Assembly (NCBI GenBank): GCA_050013235.1
Contig: JBEKFQ010000003.1
Span: 41,834-105,833, forward strand
Origin: RH-AL1 sp050013235
GTDB taxonomy: Bacteria; Pseudomonadota; Alphaproteobacteria; Rhizobiales; Beijerinckiaceae
Reading direction: 5' to 3'
Length of the DNA: 64,000 nt
Of this stretch, positions 35,964 to 45,146 are shown in pieces. The position numbers were made by a program, and so were the translations under genes. The notes under the pieces were generated by a model. The model made no database searches and was not told the origin of the DNA. It saw only the letters and a list, made by a program, of their open reading frames with translations. How positions within the stretch are numbered: the first letter of the stretch is position 1; each line of letters begins with the position of its first letter.

Positions 35964-36230
35964 ATGAACGAAGCGGACGCGCTAGAAATCCTCCAAAAGG
36001 CCATGTGGACGATCATGATGGGGGCTGGTCCCTCGGTGGCCGTCGGCATGACCGTGGGGCTTATCGTCGCCCTATTCCAGGCTCTGACACAAATTCAAGA
36101 GTCGAGCCTCACTTTCGTTCCCAAGATTATCGCTGTGTTCCTTGTCACGACGTTTACGGCGTCGTTCATGGGCGGGCAAATTTCAAGTTTCACCGAGCAG
36201 ACTTATTCCCGGATCGAGCGCGGCTTTTAA
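35964..36230 (+). CDS. fliQ: Flagellar export protein FliQ
   Basis: The 88-aa protein has two transmembrane helices (about residues 18-40 and 50-72) and the FliQ sequence VGLIVALFQALTQIQESSLTFVPKI. It is part of the FliPQR export gate. fliP is not in the window. The gene closes the flgK-fliQ run; a 208-bp gap with no visible gene precedes flhA. Confidence 0.95.
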   Translation: MNEADALEILQKAMWTIMMGAGPSVAVGMTVGLIVALFQALTQIQESSLTFVPKIIAVFLVTTFTASFMGGQISSFTEQTYSRIERGF

Positions 36231-36438
36231 CAACGCCTATCCCGGTTCCCGCGGTGAGTGAACTTGCCTTTCGGGCTGGCGTCGGTTCGTTTTGGCTTTC
36301 CGCGACTTTGCCATCATCTTCCCCGCGCATTGTTTTTCTGAAAACTGTTTGCAGCCTTGACCAGCCTTGCACGGCGTGAAACCATCCCGGCGCAAGCTTC
36401 GCCGCTTAGGATGAACCACCAAAAGGTAGGTGGGTATC

Positions 36439-38535
36439 ATGGCGGCAAAAAAACCAGCGGCTCCTGCTGCGGCGACTCCCAATAAGAAGAGCGGGCGCGA
36501 CGTCTTCTTCGCGGCTGGTATCGTCTCGATCCTCGCGATTTTCTTTCTACCAGTCCCGTCGTTCTTAATCGACATGGGACTGGCTTTCTCGATCGCGCTG
36601 TCCGTTCTCATTCTGATGGTGGCGCTCTGGATCGAGAAACCTCTCGACTTTTCGGCCTTTCCGACGGTTTTGCTTGTCTCTACGCTTTTGCGGTTGTCGC
36701 TGAATATTGCGACCACGCGCTTAATTCTTTCCAACGGGCCCGAAGGCGTGAACGCCGCGGGCTTTATCATCGGCGGCTTTTCGAAGCTTGTGATGAGTGG
36801 GGACTTCGTGATCGGTTTGATCGTCTTCGCAATTCTCATCACGGTGAACTTTCTCGTCATCACAAAGGGTGCAACGCGTATCGCGGAAGTTGGCGCGCGC
36901 TTCACTCTCGATGCCATTCCCGGTAAACAAATGGCGATCGATGCCGATTTGAACGCGGGGCTCATCAACGATAAAGAAGCCCAAGTTCGGCGCCGCGAAT
37001 TGGAAGAAGAAAGCTCGTTCTTCGGGTCCATGGACGGGGCCTCGAAATTCGTCCGGGGCGACGCGATCGCGGGTATCATCATTCTCGCCGTCAATATTTT
37101 CGGCGGCATTATCATCGGATCCACCCGGCACGGCATGCCTCTGGCGCACGCCGCGGATGTCTTCGTCAAGCTCTCCGTCGGTGACGGTCTCGTTTCACAA
37201 ATCCCGGCGCTGATCGTCTCCCTCGCGGCAGCGTTGCTGGTTGCTAAAGGCGGCACGCGCGGTTCGACCGAAAAGGCGGTCCTGAATCAGCTCGCGAATT
37301 ATCCCCGCGCGCTGTTCGTGGCGGCGCTTTTGCTCGGCCTCTTGTCGCTTGTCCCAGGTCTTCCGTTTTTCCCCTTCGCGATGTTGGCCGGTCTCATGGC
37401 CTTTGTCGGCTATACGATTCCGCGCAAGCTTGCCGCCGTGCGGGCCGCCGAAGCCGCGGAAGCCTTTGCCGCCGCCCAAGATGCACAAGCCGAGGTCCGG
37501 GACTCGATCAAGGAGTCTCTCAAGACGGTCGAAATCGAACTTGTGATGGGCAAGCAGCTCGCGCTTAAAATGTTGGCGGGATATGGCGAGCTTGGCGCGC
37601 GCGTTGCAAAGTTGCGCCGTAAATTCGCGCGCCAATATGGTATCGTGGTTCCCGAGATCAAGTTGAGCGACAGTTTAATGCTGCCGCCGAAGGCCTATCA
37701 AATTAAAATTCACGGCACCATTGTCGCCGCGGATGAAATCCGCCTCGGCGATGTCATGGTTATCGTCGGAGACGGGCGCGTGCCGTCCGTTCCAGGCCAG
37801 GAAATTCGTGAATCGGCATTTGGAATGCGAGCTTTCTCGATTCCAGACTCGTTTGTACCCGAACTTGCTCGCGATGGGTTCAAGAGCATCGATAATTTAT
37901 CGGTTTTGCTTACCCATATCGGGGAGACCATTCGCAACAATCTGGCGCAGCTCCTTTCCTACAAAGACGTACGTATATTGCTCGACCGGATGGAGCCCGA
38001 ATATAAGCGCCTCGTCGAGGAAATTTGTCCTTCGCATATCTCGTATTCTGGCCTTCAAGCCATTCTTAAACTTCTTCTCGCTGAACGGGTCTCGATCCGT
38101 AACATCCATATCATTCTCGAGGCGATCGCGGAGATTGTTCCCCATGTGCGCCGCTCCGAGCAGGTCGTGGAACATGTCAGAATGCGGATTGCGCAGCAGA
38201 TCTGCGGAGATCTCAGTGACAACGGAACGCTCAATGTTCTCCGGCTTGGAAACCGCTGGGAAGCCGCGTTTCAACAAAGTCTCAAAAAGGATAGCAAGGG
38301 AGATTCTCCGGAATTCGATCTCGATCCCCGCATGGTCGAGCAATTCGGGCAAGAAGCAGCTCCTGTCATTCGTGACCGGATGGATAAGGGGTTCAGCTTC
38401 GTTCTTCTCGCCACGCCAGAGACCCGCATTTACGTCCGCATGATTATCGAAAGAATGTTTGCGACCCTACCTGTCCTATCGCATCTCGAAATTGCACGAG
38501 GATCGCAAATCAAAACGCTTGGCTCAATCTCATAA
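36439..38535 (+). CDS. flhA: Flagellar export apparatus protein FlhA
   Basis: The 698-aa protein has the eight-helix N-terminal membrane part with the FHIPEP region (ITKGATRIAEVGARFTLDAIPGKQMAIDADLNAG) and the cytoplasmic domain that binds export chaperone complexes (from about residue 330). ATG 36439 is chosen since AGGTAGG is well placed; GTG 36430 is an alternative three codons up. Its stop overlaps the fliR start (TAATG). Confidence 0.95.
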   Translation: MAAKKPAAPAAATPNKKSGRDVFFAAGIVSILAIFFLPVPSFLIDMGLAFSIALSVLILMVALWIEKPLDFSAFPTVLLVSTLLRLSLNIATTRLILSNGPEGVNAAGFIIGGFSKLVMSGDFVIGLIVFAILITVNFLVITKGATRIAEVGARFTLDAIPGKQMAIDADLNAGLINDKEAQVRRRELEEESSFFGSMDGASKFVRGDAIAGIIILAVNIFGGIIIGSTRHGMPLAHAADVFVKLSVGDGLVSQIPALIVSLAAALLVAKGGTRGSTEKAVLNQLANYPRALFVAALLLGLLSLVPGLPFFPFAMLAGLMAFVGYTIPRKLAAVRAAEAAEAFAAAQDAQAEVRDSIKESLKTVEIELVMGKQLALKMLAGYGELGARVAKLRRKFARQYGIVVPEIKLSDSLMLPPKAYQIKIHGTIVAADEIRLGDVMVIVGDGRVPSVPGQEIRESAFGMRAFSIPDSFVPELARDGFKSIDNLSVLLTHIGETIRNNLAQLLSYKDVRILLDRMEPEYKRLVEEICPSHISYSGLQAILKLLLAERVSIRNIHIILEAIAEIVPHVRRSEQVVEHVRMRIAQQICGDLSDNGTLNVLRLGNRWEAAFQQSLKKDSKGDSPEFDLDPRMVEQFGQEAAPVIRDRMDKGFSFVLLATPETRIYVRMIIERMFATLPVLSHLEIARGSQIKTLGSIS

Positions 38536-39287
38536 TGACCCCAGCGCCGGCCCTTGTCCTATCCGCATTCGTTGTGTTCTGCCGCATCGGCGGGTGCCTG
38601 CTTTTGATGCCGGGATTCTCGAGCCCGCGCATTCTCATGCAGGCGCGGCTGTTTGTCGCTATCGCCGTTTCCCTCGCCATGACGCCGCTCGTTCTCGATG
38701 ATGTCCAGCCGCTCGTTGAAAAAGCCAACTCCTTTGGCCTTTTTGCGATCATCGCCTGCGAAACCCTCAAAGGCGCGCTCATCGGCATGCTTGGCCGCGT
38801 CTTCTTCACCGCATTGGAGACGATGGGCATGGCGATCTCAATGGCGATCGGCCTTTCCGCGAACCTTGGCGCGCCGGTTGACGAATCGGAGGGGCTTCCC
38901 GCTATCGTGACCATTATGACTTTGGGCGCGACGATGCTGCTTTTTGTCACCGACCTTCATTGGGAGATTTTCCGGGGCCTCTCCGCGTCTTATTCCGTTC
39001 TACCCATTCACGATAGCTTCGATGCAAGGCTCAGCCTTGTGCAACTTGTCGATGGCACGACGAAGACATTTCTTTTGACGTTGCGGATTGCCAGTCCTTT
39101 TCTCATCTTTTCCATCATCTCCAATGTCGCGATCGGCATCGTCAACAAGCTGGTTCCGCAAATTCCGGTGACCTTTATCGGCACGCCCTTTTTGCTCTTC
39201 GGCGGCGGCTTCTTGTTCTATTTTACCATTTCGCCGGCGCTCGACATGTTTTCGCAGGCATTCGGCTCTTGGCTACGGACTGGTTAA
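38535..39287 (+). CDS. fliR: Flagellar export protein FliR
   Basis: The 250-aa polytopic membrane protein matches FliR (FCRIGGCLLLMPGFSSPRI; SMAIGLSANLGAPVDE; VPQIPVTFIGTPFLLF). It is a component of the FliPQR gate. One-base overlap with flhA indicates coupling. It is followed by a run of less well known genes that are probably flagellar. Confidence 0.95.
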   Translation: MTPAPALVLSAFVVFCRIGGCLLLMPGFSSPRILMQARLFVAIAVSLAMTPLVLDDVQPLVEKANSFGLFAIIACETLKGALIGMLGRVFFTALETMGMAISMAIGLSANLGAPVDESEGLPAIVTIMTLGATMLLFVTDLHWEIFRGLSASYSVLPIHDSFDARLSLVQLVDGTTKTFLLTLRIASPFLIFSIISNVAIGIVNKLVPQIPVTFIGTPFLLFGGGFLFYFTISPALDMFSQAFGSWLRTG

Positions 39288-39345
39288 GCAGCCCGGCGTG
39301 GCTTTTGCCACCCGGGGCTGCGCGGATTTCAAATGGGAATGAATC

Positions 39346-39744
39346 ATGCGCGATCGCCTCAAGTCTTCCAAGCGTATTCTGGCGGTGCAGACCCAACTCG
39401 TCAAACTCGCGGAATGGAAGCTGAACAACATCAAGCGGCAGACCGTAGAACTGCAAGCCGACCAGGCGCGTCTCCAGGAATTCGTCTCCAATGCCGATAG
39501 TTTGAGCCCCTTATTGTCGGCGGCAGCCTTTAAGCGCAGCAAAAGTTTGCAAACAGCCCTTGTCAAAAGCCAGGCTAATGTCGCCTCGCAGACCTTGCAC
39601 ACCGACGCGATGAAGCGGAGGGAGAAACTCGCGGAAGGCCTTGCCGATAAAATGCGTGCCGCCGCCAGCAACGCGGCCGAAAAGCGTCAGCTCGAAGAAA
39701 CGATCGAAGCGGCATCTTGGACGGATGACGCAAGCTTCCCGTAA
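39346..39744 (+). CDS. Coiled-coil protein, FliJ-like
   Basis: The 132-aa protein is highly helical, with few hydrophobic stretches and a probable two-segment coiled coil (about residues 20-50 and 70-125: KLAEWKLNNIKRQTVELQ; QLEETIEAASW). Length, charge and place after fliR fit the FliJ-type small export chaperones, but I see no decisive motif. In other rhizobial clusters an unnamed small gene also follows fliR. Confidence 0.5.
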   Translation: MRDRLKSSKRILAVQTQLVKLAEWKLNNIKRQTVELQADQARLQEFVSNADSLSPLLSAAAFKRSKSLQTALVKSQANVASQTLHTDAMKRREKLAEGLADKMRAAASNAAEKRQLEETIEAASWTDDASFP

Positions 39745-39793
39745 GCCACGGCGTGCATTGTGAGGGAGTTGAAATTCCAACTCGAGGCCTGTT

Positions 39794-40282
39794 GTGGCGA
39801 TCTCTCCTCCCTCCGATATCGTTCTGGATGTTGCGAGTGCGGCCGATCCCGTCAAGTTACGGGTAGCGACGGACCGGCTCGCCAAATTGGCGGCCGATCC
39901 TGGTATCACCGGGGCTTCGTTTTCCGCTAGCCTCGCGGCGGCCAGGGAACCCTTGGCAAATGCACAAAGCCCGGCATCGCAGATCGCGAGTCCAGGCCTT
40001 GCCAATGCTCGCGGCTCACTCAGCACGACGTCTCAAAAAGACCAATTAAAAACCTATCAGAAATTCGAGGCAGTTTTGCTTCAAAACTTTGTGGAGGCTA
40101 TCCTCCCCAAGGATACAGAGCTATTCGGCGATAAAAATTCGGCCGAAATCTATCGCTCCATGATGGCGGAGCAATTCGCCAATCAGCTTGCTAAAAGCGG
40201 GAGCCTCGGCATCGCAAAGCAAATCATGGCGGCGCATTCTCCAAATGTGCCGCATGCTGTGGCGAAGCCGGCTCAAAGTTGA
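39794..40282 (+). CDS. Rod-binding protein (FlgJ N-terminal-domain type)
   Basis: The 162-aa protein ends in a rod-binding domain: FEAVLLQNFVEAILPKD, then EIYRSMMAEQFANQLAKSG and LGIAKQIM, the typical FlgJ N-domain pattern. No muramidase domain is fused. It probably caps or scaffolds rod assembly; the lytic enzyme encoded at 24320 may provide the missing activity. The start is GTG 39794; no better start is seen. Confidence 0.75.
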   Translation: MAISPPSDIVLDVASAADPVKLRVATDRLAKLAADPGITGASFSASLAAAREPLANAQSPASQIASPGLANARGSLSTTSQKDQLKTYQKFEAVLLQNFVEAILPKDTELFGDKNSAEIYRSMMAEQFANQLAKSGSLGIAKQIMAAHSPNVPHAVAKPAQS

Positions 40283-40357
40283 AACCGGGTGACGTGTAAA
40301 TCGCGGTCGGTTCGAGTTGGGCTCCAAAGATTTTGAAAGTGTCGTGAGGTTCATGCA

Positions 40358-40789
40358 ATGTCCGCGTCTCTAAACTACGAAGCACGGAGCCAGGAATTTT
40401 CGGCGTTGCAGCGGCCATCGGTGCCGGAGGCGAGCTATGAAGCGTTTTTTAGGGTGGTCGAGCGGCTCGATCAGTTGCTCGACGAAGAAATCAAGGGATT
40501 GAGGGAAGGCGATGCGCTTGATCTGCCGGAACTAACCCGGCGCAAGCGGCAGGGCTTTTTGGAACTCGACAAACTGATGCGATCGTTCGAGGGAACCATT
40601 CCGAGCCAGGACATTATCAACCGCCTCGCTTCGTTTCGTACAAAACTAGATGAAAATGGCACTGTCCTTCGTTTGCACCTTCAAGCCGCGCAAGATATTA
40701 CGGCGACCATCGTTCGTGTCATGCAGGAAATGGAATCCGACGGTACGTACACGCGCGCGTTCTTCTTTAGAGGTTTTGAGTTCGCATGA
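40358..40789 (+). CDS. FlgN-like flagellar chaperone (putative)
   Basis: The 143-aa helical protein has FFRVVERLDQLLDEEIKGLREGDALDLPELTRRK, with the LDEE...L..GD..ALxELTxxK pattern of FlgN-type chaperones. FlgN escorts FlgK and FlgL. Its gene overlaps the next by 4 bp (ATGA). Assignment rests on pattern and context. Confidence 0.6.
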   Translation: MSASLNYEARSQEFSALQRPSVPEASYEAFFRVVERLDQLLDEEIKGLREGDALDLPELTRRKRQGFLELDKLMRSFEGTIPSQDIINRLASFRTKLDENGTVLRLHLQAAQDITATIVRVMQEMESDGTYTRAFFFRGFEFA

Positions 40790-41232
40790 AAGGCTTCATC
40801 ATTGGCGTTTGGGTTTTGATCGTCGCACTCGCGTCGAGCTATGCCGCCGCCTATTTCGATAGCGTGAAAAAGCCAGCCGATGCAGAGCAGGGCGCAATAG
40901 CGCTACAGTTCGATAAGACCCGTGTGATCAACGTGCCAATGATAGCCAAGGGAAGTGTGCAAGGTTTCGTCGTTGCTCAGTTTGGTTACACGGTAGATGC
41001 AGTCATGTTGAAAAAAATACAAGTATCTCCGGAGGCATTCTTGCTCGATGAAGCGTTCCGTACGCTCTATTCAGACGATCGCCTCGATTTTTCCCATCTC
41101 GAAAGATACGACATCAACAAGTTCACCAAACACCTGGTCCAGGCAACGAATGAACGGCTCGGCGCTAACCTCGTCAAATCGGTTCTCATTCAAGATTTCA
41201 CTTATTTCTCCAAAGAGGAGACGGAACATTGA
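40786..41232 (+). CDS. FliL-like membrane protein (putative)
   Basis: The 148-aa protein has an N-terminal membrane anchor (residues 2-22, FIIGVWVLIVALASSYAAAY) and a periplasmic domain of about 115 residues ending in NERLGANLVKSVLIQDFTYF, reminiscent of the FliL C-terminus. FliL supports the stator. Similarity is weak and a distinct unnamed family is possible. Confidence 0.45.
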   Translation: MKGFIIGVWVLIVALASSYAAAYFDSVKKPADAEQGAIALQFDKTRVINVPMIAKGSVQGFVVAQFGYTVDAVMLKKIQVSPEAFLLDEAFRTLYSDDRLDFSHLERYDINKFTKHLVQATNERLGANLVKSVLIQDFTYFSKEETEH

Positions 41233-41303
41233 CCGCACGGCATTTTCACTTTTCCCTCATCGGTAGCGCTGCCCCTGAGCATTCGCGAGCGGAGTTCGAC
41301 GCT

Positions 41304-41753
41304 ATGAAGATTGGCCGGGTTACCTGGGTTGGCCTGACCCTATCCGTTATCGGTTGGGCCTTGCTCCTCGGAGAAACAGCAATTACGGACTTTATATCCG
41401 CTCAAGGCCCCAAGTCGATGCCTTCATCGTTTCACGCGGATTTCGTCGATGTCGCGAATAGCCTCATCTATAGTGGATTCGGCCTCGCTCTCGTCGGTTC
41501 GTTGCAAACCGGTTTTGGAGCCTTGAACCGCTTCTTTGAAGCGGTCCTCGTGCGGTCGGGGCAAAAAACACATTCGCATGCGCTACCGCCTGCACCGATG
41601 GCCGATGCCTATCGCCGCGAAGACATCGCGCCGGCGCCGCCGCCGCGCGTCGGCAGGCCTTACCGAACGTTCTCGGACGGTTCGGTCGAGGTGGAGACGA
41701 TCGTCGGGAATCGTCGCTTCCGGTCGATGTCGGAGGCTCGGGATTTCATCTAG
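41304..41753 (+). CDS. Two-helix membrane protein of unknown function
   Basis: From ATG 41304 the protein is 149 aa with two transmembrane segments (about residues 5-26 and 52-75: VTWVGLTLSVIGWALLL; SLIYSGFGLALVGSLQTGF) and a cytoplasmic C-terminal tail with a Pro-rich part and the ending FSDGSVEVETIVGNRRFRSMSEARDFI type sequence. A TTG at 41229 overlapping the previous stop would add 25 residues. It is last in the post-fliR run. I do not recognise the family. Confidence 0.6.
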   Translation: MKIGRVTWVGLTLSVIGWALLLGETAITDFISAQGPKSMPSSFHADFVDVANSLIYSGFGLALVGSLQTGFGALNRFFEAVLVRSGQKTHSHALPPAPMADAYRREDIAPAPPPRVGRPYRTFSDGSVEVETIVGNRRFRSMSEARDFI

Positions 41754-42169
41754 ATTTTTCAGAAACGTTCAACACGGGGATAAGGCCTTCCGGCGGAAAC
41801 GCTGGAAGGCCTTCGCTGTTTCAGAGGCGGACAATGCAGCGTGTTGCCGCCTGTAACAATTGATGCGGGATATTGGTTGAGTTGTTTGGATATCCGAGGC
41901 CCCGCGCTCGAGCTTCAAGCGCCCTATCGAATCGCGTGTTCTCCTAACCGGTGGCGCCGCCTCCGATTGGCCGGGATGCCGCGCGAACGCCCGCGATAAC
42001 GCATCCCAAACCATCGCGCGATCGTGGCTTGCATGACGTGCGATCCCGGGCGGATTCCTAAAGCAGGTCCCCAAAAAGTTGCAGAGCCGCCGATCGCGGA
42101 CATGCCCTCACTCCTGAGGGAGAGAGCGATTTCCCGTCGCTTTGGTGAGACACCAAAGTGGGAAGCGTT
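41754..42169. other. 416-bp intergenic region at convergent gene ends
   Basis: It contains a hairpin at 41782-41813 and the second REP-like element at 42118-42175. The part between has no supportable frame on either strand. Confidence 0.6.
41782..41813 (+). terminator. Hairpin with GAAA tetraloop after the post-fliR run
   Basis: AAGGCCTTCC (41782-41791) pairs with GGAAGGCCTT (41804-41813), and inside it GCG-GAAA-CGC forms a GNRA-capped stem. The following T-run is short, so termination may be partial or factor-assisted. Confidence 0.6.
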
Positions 42170-42175
42170 CTAACG
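42118..42175. repeat. REP-like nested palindrome, copy 2
   Basis: The inner stem GCTTTGGTG-AGA-CACCAAAG(T) matches copy 1 at 3833-3892. Flanking TTTCCC/GGGAA pairs here where copy 1 has GTTC/GAAC, so the structure is kept while bases differ. It overlaps the stop of the minus-strand gene at 42170. Confidence 0.75.
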
Positions 42176-42718
42176 CGTTTCGACGATCAAGCCCGCGGAC
42201 GTCTCCAGCGCGGGCCGTCCATTCTGCTGCGTCACCGCCACGAACTGCCCGGCGCCTGGAATTTGGTCCCCGATCTTGTAGACGATCAATCTATCATTGA
42301 TCTCGACAAGGGCGTCGTCTCCATCGATCTGATGTAAGATCATATGGGGCAGAATCCGCTTGCCGGATGCGGTATCCCAGGCATCTCCGGACAAGGCGGA
42401 GGCGACCGGAGGTTCGATCTTTTCTCCGCGTCCAGGAATCGAACCCGTGACCACGGGATCGATGTCCTCGTCGTCCACGGCAGGCGCGGCGACGGGCGCG
42501 GGTTCTAGTTTTTGCCGGTGGGCCCGCGCGGATACCGAAGCGAACAATGGGAAATCATGCGACCTCGGCCCAGACGCGGGCGCGTTTAAAGTCATATAGA
42601 GCGCAAACCCGCTGGAAGCGCAGGCCATGGCGCAGCCGCCGAGGCCCCACATGCCTTCGGGCGATAAGACACGAGCGAGGATTTTTGCCGCCCAGGATGC
42701 GGAACTGGTAACAGGCAT
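42170..42718 (-). CDS. Membrane-anchored protein of the flgF-fliI operon, unknown
   Basis: The 182-aa protein has one likely N-terminal transmembrane segment (about residues 22-45, MWGLGGCAMACASSGFALYM), a low-complexity Pro/Ala/acidic linker (about 60-110) and a compact C-terminal domain with ALVEINDRLIVYKIGDQIPGAG. It starts 4 bp after the fliI stop, so a flagellar role is likely. I do not recognise a named family. Confidence 0.65.
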   Translation of the reverse strand: MPVTSSASWAAKILARVLSPEGMWGLGGCAMACASSGFALYMTLNAPASGPRSHDFPLFASVSARAHRQKLEPAPVAAPAVDDEDIDPVVTGSIPGRGEKIEPPVASALSGDAWDTASGKRILPHMILHQIDGDDALVEINDRLIVYKIGDQIPGAGQFVAVTQQNGRPALETSAGLIVETR

Positions 42719-42722
42719 GGGG

Positions 42723-44051
42723 CTACCTCACTTTACCGAGCGCCTCGGCCAATTCGCGGAAGGCATCCGTGCTGGCTGGCGTACGCGGCGATTGAATCAT
42801 GGCATCGTAAATGATTGGTATCAGCGCGACGGCTTGATCGAGTTCGGCATCCGCGCCTTGTTGGAATCCGCCCATGAGCCGGAGATCGCGTGTTTCCTCG
42901 AAACGCGAGATCATCGACCTCAGCCGGTTGACGAGATTGCGCTCCTCCGGCGACCAAACTTGATGCGACAGGCGCGAGATCGAGGCCAGGACATTGATCG
43001 CGGGATAACGGCCGGCATCGCCGATCGCGCGGTCCAACACGATATGCCCGTCGAGCGTTCCCCGGATACAATCGGCGATCGGATCATTGTGGTCATCCCC
43101 GTCGACGAGCACCGAGAATATGCCGGTAATCGATCCCTTGCCTTCCGCGCCTGGTCCCGCGCGCTCCAAAAGCTTTGGCAGGCTGGTGAAAACGCTCGGC
43201 GCATAGCCGCGCGCGACAGCGGGTTCGCCAGCGGCCAAGGCAACATCGCGTGCGGCATGCGCAAACCGCGTGACCGAATCGATCATCAACAAGACCGAAT
43301 CGCCGCGGTCCCTAAAATATTCCGCAATGGTCGTCGCGGTACGTGGCGCCATCTGCCGCATCATGGAGCTTTCATCTCCCGTCGCGACGACGGTTACGGC
43401 TCTGGGACGATTGGCGCCTAACGATTCCTCGATAAACTCGCGGACCTCGCGCCCGCGCTCTCCAACAAGACCGATGACGACGGTGTCGAAGCCCTTGGCC
43501 CCCGCGAGCATTCCCAGCAAGGTCGATTTGCCAACGCCGGAACCCGCGAAAATGCCGATTCTCTGTCCAGCGCAGATCGGAGTGAAAATGTCGATGATCC
43601 GCACGCCTGTCTTCAGCGGCTTCTTGACGCGTGCCCGGCTCAAGGCCGGCGGAGGCTCGGAATCCGCCGAATAAAGATCGGGCCCAAACATCAGAGGCCC
43701 TCCGTCGTCGACAGGCTCGCCAAGCGCGTTGATCACGCGGCCTCTCCAGCTGGGATCCGGCGCGAAGGCAACGGGTTCCGCGAGAAAGACCGGAGCCCCT
43801 AAGGCGGCTTCCGCAGTGGAGTCGTAGGGCTTCACCGTCGCGCCCGCGCGGTCGATCCGCACAATTTCGCCGTGGCGCCGGCCACCATCCCGGCCCAGCG
43901 TCACGCAATCCCCAAGCTTGAGGAAGCGCGAGAGACCGTTCACGCGGTAGGACGTGGGCGTGACCTCGGTAATGGTCCCGCTGATCCGCAGCATCGCGCT
44001 GCGCGCTGCAACCCGCGCCGCCCTATCTCCCAATTCCCGCAAGACCTGCAT
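42723..44051 (-). CDS. fliI: Flagellar export ATPase FliI
   Basis: The 442-aa protein has the Walker A motif (GIFAGSGVGKSTLLG, near residue 170), the Walker B segment (VLLMIDSVTRFA) and the overall RecA-like core of F1-beta-type ATPases. It powers or assists unfolding and delivery of export substrates. It lies between flgF (23 bp) and the unknown gene (4 bp) on the minus strand. Confidence 0.95.
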   Translation of the reverse strand: MQVLRELGDRAARVAARSAMLRISGTITEVTPTSYRVNGLSRFLKLGDCVTLGRDGGRRHGEIVRIDRAGATVKPYDSTAEAALGAPVFLAEPVAFAPDPSWRGRVINALGEPVDDGGPLMFGPDLYSADSEPPPALSRARVKKPLKTGVRIIDIFTPICAGQRIGIFAGSGVGKSTLLGMLAGAKGFDTVVIGLVGERGREVREFIEESLGANRPRAVTVVATGDESSMMRQMAPRTATTIAEYFRDRGDSVLLMIDSVTRFAHAARDVALAAGEPAVARGYAPSVFTSLPKLLERAGPGAEGKGSITGIFSVLVDGDDHNDPIADCIRGTLDGHIVLDRAIGDAGRYPAINVLASISRLSHQVWSPEERNLVNRLRSMISRFEETRDLRLMGGFQQGADAELDQAVALIPIIYDAMIQSPRTPASTDAFRELAEALGKVR

Positions 44052-44074
44052 GTCTATCGCCTCAACCCTGATAA

Positions 44075-44806
44075 TTACGAGCCAGGAGCCGCGCCCAAAG
44101 TCTTGATGGCATCGTTCAAATTGGTCTCGCTGGTTTGATTGGTCGTCGCGATCGAATCGAACGTCCGTTGGATCTCAATCAGTTTGGTCAGTTCCAGAAC
44201 CGGATTGACATTTGATCCTTCGGAAAAGCCCTGTTCGATCGAATTGGTGGAGAAATCCAGAATCGGTGTCGCGGCCCGATCCGGCACCACGGCGGAGTTA
44301 TCGAAGCGGGTGAATTTGGCGTTTTCGGGAATCGAAAAAAGCCCGAGGGCGCCGATTTGCCGGCCATTTTGCGTAATCATGCCATCGGCGGCAATGACCG
44401 GCTGTCCGGCATCGGCTTGGAGCTGCATTGCCGCGCCGCCGGCATCGAGCACGGGATAGCCGTTGAGGGTCTGGAGATCGCCGGCCGCAGTCATTTGCAA
44501 CCGGCCGTCACGGGTGTAAGCGACACCGTCGGGTGTCTGAATCGCAAGCCATCCGTCGCCTTGGATGGCGACATCCAGTGGATCGCCGGTTTGCGTCACA
44601 CTCCCCTTGAGGCGCGAAATATAGCTTGTCCCCGCCGTCACGAATGCCGTCGGCGCTTCGGCCGCCTTCGAAAGAGCTGTTTCAAACGTGATTCCGTCGG
44701 CGCGAAAGCCACCCGTGTTCACGTTGGCGATATTATTCGCGACTGTATCCAAGCGCTTCTGCAAGGCGACTTGCGCCGAGAGCGAAACGTAAAGGTTCGT
44801 GCGCAT
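44075..44806 (-). CDS. flgF: Proximal rod protein FlgF
   Basis: The 243-aa protein has the axial N-terminal ALQKRLDTVANNIANVNTGGFRAD, the core DVAIQGDGWLAIQTPDGVAYTRDGRL and the C-terminal VLELTKLIEIQRTFDSI. It is a rod subunit; the other rod genes are not in the window. It is divergent from motA. Confidence 0.95.
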   Translation of the reverse strand: MRTNLYVSLSAQVALQKRLDTVANNIANVNTGGFRADGITFETALSKAAEAPTAFVTAGTSYISRLKGSVTQTGDPLDVAIQGDGWLAIQTPDGVAYTRDGRLQMTAAGDLQTLNGYPVLDAGGAAMQLQADAGQPVIAADGMITQNGRQIGALGLFSIPENAKFTRFDNSAVVPDRAATPILDFSTNSIEQGFSEGSNVNPVLELTKLIEIQRTFDSIATTNQTSETNLNDAIKTLGAAPGS

Positions 44807-45146
44807 GGATCATCCCCCTTCTGATGCGGTCCCCGGCCGCTCGTCGAGCGATCGCGCTTTAGCCAATTTCCCCCAGAATTCCGGACACTCGATCCATTAT
44901 GGGGGACCCGCCATGCTCCTTCACATTTTACGAAAATGGAACAATCAAAACAGCGGCATTTTGCAAAGCCTTTCTTGTCAAGGCTCCGGCTACGCCAGCA
45001 TCACCCGGCAAACTTGCTTGAAGCTGACGTCTGGAACACGCCGCTCCAACTGGTCATCCGCCGCATTTCGAGCGTTCGTCAAAAGCCAATTCGTCAGCCT
45101 CGGGCAAGGCTAATCTGGTGCATTGTTCCAGTTGAATTTGAGGAGA
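44807..45146. promoter_or_regulatory. 340-bp divergent region between flgF and motA
   Basis: No gene is visible. Both operons should start from promoters here. I could not assign boxes. Confidence 0.4.
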
